Positions 59,054 to 64,000 of a DNA stretch of 64,000 nucleotides are shown one piece after another. Both the position numbers and the translations under genes were made by a program. The first letter of the stretch is position 1; every line of letters starts with the position of its first letter. The stretch is from NCBI RefSeq assembly GCF_014648655.1, contig NZ_BMRN01000010.1, positions 62,001 to 126,000 on the forward strand, in the 5' to 3' direction. A model generated the notes under the pieces. The model was given only the letters and a program-made list of their open reading frames with translations. It ran no database searches and was not told the origin of the DNA. Source of the stretch: Streptomyces atratus. GTDB taxonomy: Bacteria; Actinomycetota; Actinomycetes; Streptomycetales; Streptomycetaceae.

Positions 59054-61793
59054 GGGTCAGGGTGTCGGTCGTCGACTTGGCGACGGCGTTCGTCCCGAAG
59101 GACCAGTCGAGCAGCTCACCGTTGACCCACTTGTCGGTCTGATCGGTGTAGTGCGCGCTGAACGCGTGCCCGGAAGCGCCGGTGAGGTTGATCCAGCGGG
59201 ACTTGTCCCAGTCCCCCACGTTGACGACCATCCGCATCGACGGAACCCAGACGACGTCGTAGCCGCCCGCCGCGTTCCAGCCGGTGGCGTTCACCGCGGC
59301 CTCGCCGCCGCCGAGGTCCCACGGGCCGCGGTTGAGGATCCGCTGGAGCAGACCGGGGCCCTCGGTGCCGAGGGTCTGGTTCTTCAGGGTCAGCTGGTGC
59401 AGCCGGCCCCAGCTCCAGGTGCTGATGTCCTTGCCGAGCTTGGCGGTCAGCTCCCAGCGGGCGTCCTCCATGGCACGGGCGAAGAGTTCGTCCCGGTTGT
59501 CGGTCGCCTCGTCCCGGCCGCTCGCCGGCGACTTCCACCAGTCACTGTTCCGGTCGTCCATCAGGTCGGCGACGACCTGGTACCAGCGGTCACCGCCGTC
59601 CGGCTGCGCCGTGTCCGCATCGCGCCGGCCGCACTCGCGCACCAGCTTGTGCTGCTCGTCGACCGGGCCGGAGGTGTCGGCCCGGGGCACATTGAGGCAC
59701 TCGCCCTTGACCCGCAGCTCCTTGGGCAGCTTGTCGCCGAAGGCCAGCTTGAGGATGTTGCGCCAGACCGCGTTGAAGTACGCGGCCGCAGCCGAGTCGG
59801 GCTCCTGGGTGTAGTCCCAGCCCTCCAGGAGCTTCTGTGCCTCGCGAACGCTCTTGTCCGAGACATTGATCTTCATCAGCTCGGGCACCAGCAGCGCGGC
59901 GATCTCGCTGGTGTTGTCCATCTGCATCTTCTGCATGTCTTCGGTCGAGATCTTCCCGCCGTCCTTGATCTTCGCCTCGATGAGGTCGCTGATCCGCTGG
60001 CTGCGGGTGCCGTAGCCCCAGTCCTCGGTGAGGAGGTTGGGATAGTCCTCGCCGACGACGGCCTGGTTGGCGGTGACGATGTAGCCGCGCTTCGGGTTGT
60101 ACTCGTAGGGCAGCTCGTCGAACGGGACCGGGTCCTTCTTCCAGCCGTACGCCGAGGACCAGCCGGGGCTGGGCATCGTTCCGTCGCCCTGGACGCGGAC
60201 CGGAATCTTCCCGGGGGCCTGATAGCCGATGTTGCCCTTGGTGTCGGCGTAGATGAGGTTCTGCGAGGGAACCTCGAAGTGCTCGGCCGCCGCCTGGAAG
60301 CTCTTGAAGTCCTTGGCCCGGTTGAGCTCGAAGACCGCGTCCATGGACTTGCCGGGTTCCAGCGCGGTCCACTTCAGGGCGACCGCGTAGCCGTCGGCCC
60401 GGTCCGGAGCCGCGTTGGCGACGGGGGCCTTCTGGCCGACCTTCTCCAGCTCGCTGCTGCGGTCGGAGACCAGCGGACCGTTGTTGGTCTCGCGGATGGT
60501 GATCTCCCGGCTCTTGCCGCCCGCGACCTTGATGGTCTCCTTGCGGACGGTGAACGGCTTGACCTTGCCGTCGTAGAGATAGCCGTCGGTGGAGACCTTC
60601 TCCAGGAAGAGGTCGGTGACGTCCGCCCCGAGGTTGGTGAAGCCCCAGGCGATGTCCTGGTTGTGGCCGATTATCACGCCGGGCATGCCGGAGAAGGTGT
60701 AGCCGGCGGTGTCGTACTGGCACTTCGCCGTGATCTCGCGGCAGTGCAGCCCCATCTGGTACCAGAGCGAGGGCAGCTGCGGCGCCAGGTGCGGGTCGTT
60801 GGCGAGCAGCGGCTTAGTGGTCGTCGTGTATTTGCCGGAGACCACCCAGGAGTTGGACCCGATGCCGTTGCCGTTCGGGCCGAGCAGCGCCGGGATCTGG
60901 TCGAGCGTGTCGGAGAGCGAGGAGAGCTGGGTGTTCACGCCCTCGGTGGCGCCCTGCACGGTGTCCGAGCCGAGGCCGGACGACGACGGCGTCGCGTCCG
61001 GGTCGAACTTCCCGGTGACCGAGGAGATCGCGCCCCCGTCGACGATCGGCTTGTGCTTCTTGTACGGGTAGGGCGGGTAGAGGTCCTCGATCTGCTTCGC
61101 GTCGAGCCTGCTGGTCATCAGCGAGCGGTCGATCTCTTCCTGCATGTTGCCGCGCAGGTCCCAGGCCATCGCCTTGAGCCAGGCGACCGAGTCGACCGGG
61201 GTCCACTCGGCCGGCTTGTAGTCGTTGGTGAGGCCGAGGGCGGCGTACTCGACGGAGATGTCCTTGCCGTCGCGCCCCTTGAGGTAGGCGTTCACGCCGT
61301 CCGCGTACGCCTGGAGATTCTTCTTGGTGTCCGTGGACAGGACGTTGTCGTACTCCTCCTGTGCGATCTTGCGCCAGCCGAGCGTGCGCAGGAAGGAGTC
61401 CGTCTCGACCTGTCCGGAGCCGAACATCTCGGAGAGCCTGCCCGCCGTCATGTGGCGGCGGACGTCCATCTCCCAGAAGCGGTCCTGCGCCTGCACGAAG
61501 CCCTGGGCGCGGAAGAGGTCGGCATCGGAGTCCGCGTACAGCTGCGGGATTCCGTAGCTGTCGCGCTTGACGTCGACGTTGCCGTCGAGGCCGTCGAGCT
61601 TGATGGAACCGGTCGTCTGCGGGTACGAGGCCCGCACGGTCGATACGGACCAGAACGCGCCGTAGCCGATACCCGCGACAAGCGCCAGCACCAGAACGAT
61701 CACGATCAGGCGGGCACGTCGCCCCTTCTTCCTGCCGGTCTTCGCACCGGCGGAACCGGTGGTGCCGGAAGAGGCGGTTGTGTTGGCGGGCAT
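59043..61793 (-). CDS. Penicillin-acylase family (Ntn hydrolase) exported or membrane-anchored protein
   Basis: The 916-residue precursor has an N-terminal anchor after a basic stretch (RARLIVIVLVLALVAGIGYG), an alpha chain beginning DGNVDVKRDSYGIPQLYADS, and the autoproteolytic site at GNGIGSNSWVVSGKYTTTTK, where Ser becomes the N-terminal nucleophile of the beta chain. LLANDPHLAPQLPSLWYQMG and GVIIGHNQDIAWGFTNLGAD follow as expected. Such enzymes hydrolyse amides such as acyl-homoserine lactones or beta-lactam side chains; the natural substrate is unknown. ATG 61793 has AAGGA five bases upstream. Confidence 0.92.
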   Translation of the reverse strand: MPANTTASSGTTGSAGAKTGRKKGRRARLIVIVLVLALVAGIGYGAFWSVSTVRASYPQTTGSIKLDGLDGNVDVKRDSYGIPQLYADSDADLFRAQGFVQAQDRFWEMDVRRHMTAGRLSEMFGSGQVETDSFLRTLGWRKIAQEEYDNVLSTDTKKNLQAYADGVNAYLKGRDGKDISVEYAALGLTNDYKPAEWTPVDSVAWLKAMAWDLRGNMQEEIDRSLMTSRLDAKQIEDLYPPYPYKKHKPIVDGGAISSVTGKFDPDATPSSSGLGSDTVQGATEGVNTQLSSLSDTLDQIPALLGPNGNGIGSNSWVVSGKYTTTTKPLLANDPHLAPQLPSLWYQMGLHCREITAKCQYDTAGYTFSGMPGVIIGHNQDIAWGFTNLGADVTDLFLEKVSTDGYLYDGKVKPFTVRKETIKVAGGKSREITIRETNNGPLVSDRSSELEKVGQKAPVANAAPDRADGYAVALKWTALEPGKSMDAVFELNRAKDFKSFQAAAEHFEVPSQNLIYADTKGNIGYQAPGKIPVRVQGDGTMPSPGWSSAYGWKKDPVPFDELPYEYNPKRGYIVTANQAVVGEDYPNLLTEDWGYGTRSQRISDLIEAKIKDGGKISTEDMQKMQMDNTSEIAALLVPELMKINVSDKSVREAQKLLEGWDYTQEPDSAAAAYFNAVWRNILKLAFGDKLPKELRVKGECLNVPRADTSGPVDEQHKLVRECGRRDADTAQPDGGDRWYQVVADLMDDRNSDWWKSPASGRDEATDNRDELFARAMEDARWELTAKLGKDISTWSWGRLHQLTLKNQTLGTEGPGLLQRILNRGPWDLGGGEAAVNATGWNAAGGYDVVWVPSMRMVVNVGDWDKSRWINLTGASGHAFSAHYTDQTDKWVNGELLDWSFGTNAVAKSTTDTLTLKP

Positions 61794-62022
61794 CGCTGTC
61801 CTTCGAGGGGCAGGTGGTCCTGGGAGTGCAGGAGCAACCATAGGCGCAGCGCCTGCACGGCTCTGACGCGGCATCGGCATGGCTCGAATTGCGCAGCGAT
61901 CGTACGAATGATCGAGCGCGTCAAGAAAGCGTTAAAGATTAGGTAAGGTAACGAAGTATGGGCCGCCAACGGCCGATGCCGAGGGTCGAATTCGGCAGGC
62001 GTACGCAGGGAAGGAACGGCCA

Positions 62023-63621
62023 CTGACTGTCCACACGCTCAACGAACTCCTGCTCGTCTGCTCACTCGTCCTGCTCGTCGCCGTGGCGGCGGTGCGCATC
62101 TCGTCCCGCAGCGGGCTCCCCAGCCTGCTCCTGTACCTCGGCATCGGGATCGCCATAGGGCAGGACGGCATCTTCGACGTCAAGTTCAACAATGCGGAAC
62201 TGACTCAGGTGATCGGCTATGCCGCACTTGTCGTGATCCTCGCCGAGGGCGGCCTGGGCACGAAGTGGAAAGAGATCAAACCCGCACTGCCGGCTGCCGC
62301 GATGCTCTCGATCGTCGGCGTCGCTGTGAGCGTCGGCGTCACCGCGGCCGGGGCACACTACCTGGTCGGCCTGGACTGGCGGCAGTCGCTGATCATCGGC
62401 GCGGTCGTCTCGTCGACGGACGCCGCCGCGGTCTTCTCCGTGCTGCGCAAGGTGCCGCTGCCCGCTCGGGTCACCGGGGTACTGGAGGCCGAGTCCGGCT
62501 TCAACGACGCGCCCGTCGTGATCCTCGTGGTGGCCTTCTCCACCAGGGGACCGGTGGAGAGCTGGTATGTACTGGTCGGCGAGATAGCCCTGGAGCTCGC
62601 GATCGGTGCGGCCGTCGGTCTCGCCGTCGGCTGGCTCGGCTCGTTCGGACTGCGTCATGTGGCACTGCCCGCGTCCGGTCTGTATCCGATCGCCGTGATG
62701 GCGATCGCGGTGTCCGCGTACGCGGCGGGCGCCCTGGCCCACGGCAGCGGCTTCCTCGCCGTCTATCTGGCCGCGATGATCCTCGGCAACGCCAAACTGC
62801 CGCACTGGCCCGCCACCCGCGGCTTCGCCGACGGGCTCGGCTGGCTGGCCCAGATCGGCATGTTCGTGCTGCTCGGACTCCTGGTCACCCCGCACGATCT
62901 GTACGACGACTTCTGGCCCGCGGTCATCGTGGGACTGGTACTGACCGTGGTGGCACGTCCGCTGGAGGTCTTCATCTCGCTGGCGCCGTTCCGGCTGCCC
63001 TGGCAGGAGAAGGCGTTCATGTCCTGGGCGGGGCTGCGCGGCGCCGTACCCATCATCCTGGCGACCATTCCGATGGTGTCCGGAGTCGAGGGCTCCACCC
63101 GGGTCTTCAACATCGTCTTCGTGCTCGTCGTGGTGTACACCCTCATCCAGGGACCGACCCTGCCCTGGATGGCGAAGGCCCTGAAGATCGCCGACGATCC
63201 GGCCGAGGCCGCCGACCTGGGCATCGAGTCGGCGCCGCTGGAGCGGCTGCGCGGCCATCTGCTGTCGGTGGCGATCCCCGGGAAGTCGAAGATGCACGGC
63301 GTGGAGGTCGGGGAGCTGCGGCTGCCCGCCGGGGCCGCGGTCACCCTGGTCGTACGGGACCAGAAGAGCTTCGTACCGGCGCCGTCGACCGTGCTGCGGC
63401 GCGGCGACGAACTGCTGGTGGTCACCACCGACCCGGTGCGCGACGCGGCGGAGGAGCGGCTGCGCGCGGTCGGCGAGGGCGGCAAGCTCGCGGGCTGGCT
63501 CGGGACGAGCGGCAGCGGTGGCAAGAGCCTTGCAGGGCCTCACGTGGCACATGACGTTGCGCACGCGCTGAAGGCCGCGAAGAAGCTGGGGAGGGCCGAC
63601 GGGCCGAAAACGCATCGCTGA
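62023..63621 (+). CDS. CPA1-type potassium/proton antiporter with TrkA-C domain, probable CTG start
   Basis: The 532-residue protein has a CPA1 membrane domain of 12-13 segments, with the ion-binding VSSTDAAAVFSVLRK and ESGFNDAPVVIL motifs and GLRGAVPIILATIPM, then a cytoplasmic TrkA-C/RCK-C-like domain (PGKSKMHGVEVGELRLPAGA ... RRGDELLVVTT). From CTG 62023 the frame reads LTVHTLNELLLVCSLVLLVA, which supplies the first membrane segment, with AAGGA at the right spacing. The first standard start, GTG 62083, would remove most of that segment. K+ or Na+ exchange for H+ is expected. Confidence 0.88.
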   Translation: MTVHTLNELLLVCSLVLLVAVAAVRISSRSGLPSLLLYLGIGIAIGQDGIFDVKFNNAELTQVIGYAALVVILAEGGLGTKWKEIKPALPAAAMLSIVGVAVSVGVTAAGAHYLVGLDWRQSLIIGAVVSSTDAAAVFSVLRKVPLPARVTGVLEAESGFNDAPVVILVVAFSTRGPVESWYVLVGEIALELAIGAAVGLAVGWLGSFGLRHVALPASGLYPIAVMAIAVSAYAAGALAHGSGFLAVYLAAMILGNAKLPHWPATRGFADGLGWLAQIGMFVLLGLLVTPHDLYDDFWPAVIVGLVLTVVARPLEVFISLAPFRLPWQEKAFMSWAGLRGAVPIILATIPMVSGVEGSTRVFNIVFVLVVVYTLIQGPTLPWMAKALKIADDPAEAADLGIESAPLERLRGHLLSVAIPGKSKMHGVEVGELRLPAGAAVTLVVRDQKSFVPAPSTVLRRGDELLVVTTDPVRDAAEERLRAVGEGGKLAGWLGTSGSGGKSLAGPHVAHDVAHALKAAKKLGRADGPKTHR

Positions 63622-63968
63622 GAGGATCGCGAGGGCTGCGCGCTGTCGATCCGAGGCGGGGGTGGGCTCCTTGCGCACAATCAGAGGTGTGCAAGGACGT
63701 CCACCTGTATCATGAAGGAAACCTGATCGGCCTCCGTAGTGGGGTCGGCCAACCCGATCGACCAACCCGAACGACCAACTCTGCCTGATGCAGAGCTGGC
63801 GCGACCGTATGGCGGTCGTGGCGTCCTCCGCCTCTGCTGAGCGCCCGGCATCTACCGCAGTTCCGCGCGAAGAGGACAGCTCTCGGCAGCACCCGCACGA
63901 GCCTGCACCACCTGTGCCGGTCCGGACCTGCGGGAGCTCGGCCACCAGGCGGCAGAAAGGCATGGACC
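63622..63968. promoter_or_regulatory. Long leader region before a partial MFS gene
   Basis: No gene is supported here. TTGCGCAC (63671) and GTGTGCAA (63687-63694) form an imperfect 8-bp inverted repeat, followed by TATCAT (63707), an AAGGA and a run of GACCAACCCGA-like short repeats near 63750-63780. It may hold an operator and a structured leader. Confidence 0.4.
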
Positions 63969-64000
63969 GTGGCGTCCACGGTCTCCGACCGCCCCGGTTA
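63969..64000 (+). CDS. Start of a probable MFS transporter gene (cut by window end)
   Basis: GTG 63969 has AAAGG eight bases ahead and opens MASTVSDRPG-Y. This N-terminus resembles Streptomyces MFS proteins beginning MASTVTDRPGYGQLL. Only ten codons are visible, so the call rests on that short match. Confidence 0.45.
   Translation, partial: MASTVSDRPG

Noticed and set aside
59151..61946. Plus-strand frame of about 930 codons opposite the acylase gene
   Set aside because: Antisense shadow; Val/Gly/Arg-rich product without recognisable folds.

Overview
This is chromosomal DNA of a Streptomyces or very close relative. Base composition is very GC-rich with strong third-position GC. GTG, TTG and probably CTG starts are common, and ATGA stop/start overlaps are frequent. 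The gene content is typical of the genus: RpfB/KsgA, Pmt, SsgA-like protein, Scr1/DUF397 pairs, SepX/GlpR and an actinobacterial Rhs protein.

Layout. (1) 1-5.1 kb is a conserved core block: rsmA (cut by the window edge), a shortened rpfB, tatD, a small zinc-ribbon protein and rsmI on the minus strand, then pmt on the plus strand. (2) 5.1-10.2 kb is a decayed genomic island. It is bounded by two copies of the pmt 3' end and holds a membrane-protein gene, an apparently intact IS200/IS605-family element with tnpA and tnpB, an IS5-type transposase scrap, a secreted S33 peptidase, a class A beta-lactamase scrap and the tail of a tyrosine recombinase. (3) 10.2-16.5 kb returns to housekeeping genes: a penicillin-binding protein, a YbaK protein, an EamA permease and a divergent MFS/Lrp pair. 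(4) 16.5-29 kb holds an MFS/MarR deletion scar, an SDR/esterase pair, a nickel/cobalt ECF transporter (cbiMN-cbiQ-cbiO) behind a Nur-like box, an SsgA-like gene, an MMPL exporter with its TetR gene and palindromic operators, and a tricorn-protease homologue. (5) 29-43.7 kb is accessory. A whiJ/abaA-type cluster (ATPase, small protein, Scr1-like regulator, DUF397 protein) is followed by an Rhs polymorphic-toxin locus transcribed leftwards, with an SseB-domain gene, a secretion-associated partner, an Rhs gene broken by an in-frame amber codon, several immunity-like genes, toxin-tail scraps and a displaced Rhs tip. Two further DUF397 copies lie on its right. (6) 43.8-52.8 kb is mixed: a secreted protein, a monooxygenase-hydrolase-SDR operon with divergent MerR gene, xthA, a GNAT, a serine hydrolase, a methyltransferase scrap and tRNA-Ala(CGC). 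(7) 53-64 kb is core again: sepX/glpR, a GNAT, mogA, moaC, glp/moeA and galU (minus); a 5-formyl-THF cyclo-ligase (plus); a penicillin-acylase-like protein (minus); a CPA1 antiporter (plus); and the first codons of an MFS gene.

How genes work together. cbiM(N)/Q/O form one coupled transporter operon. The molybdopterin genes (mogA, moaC, glp) are translationally linked and sit beside sepX, whose product is the known membrane partner of Glp in actinobacterial division. The 45-48.6 kb operon looks like a substrate-oxidation module with its own regulator. The Rhs region is the most dynamic part. Shared core sequence between the full Rhs gene and the displaced tip, changed base composition in the 3' third of rhs, and serial immunity genes suggest repeated toxin-tip replacement. 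All function assignments come from reading motifs by eye; no database search was run.
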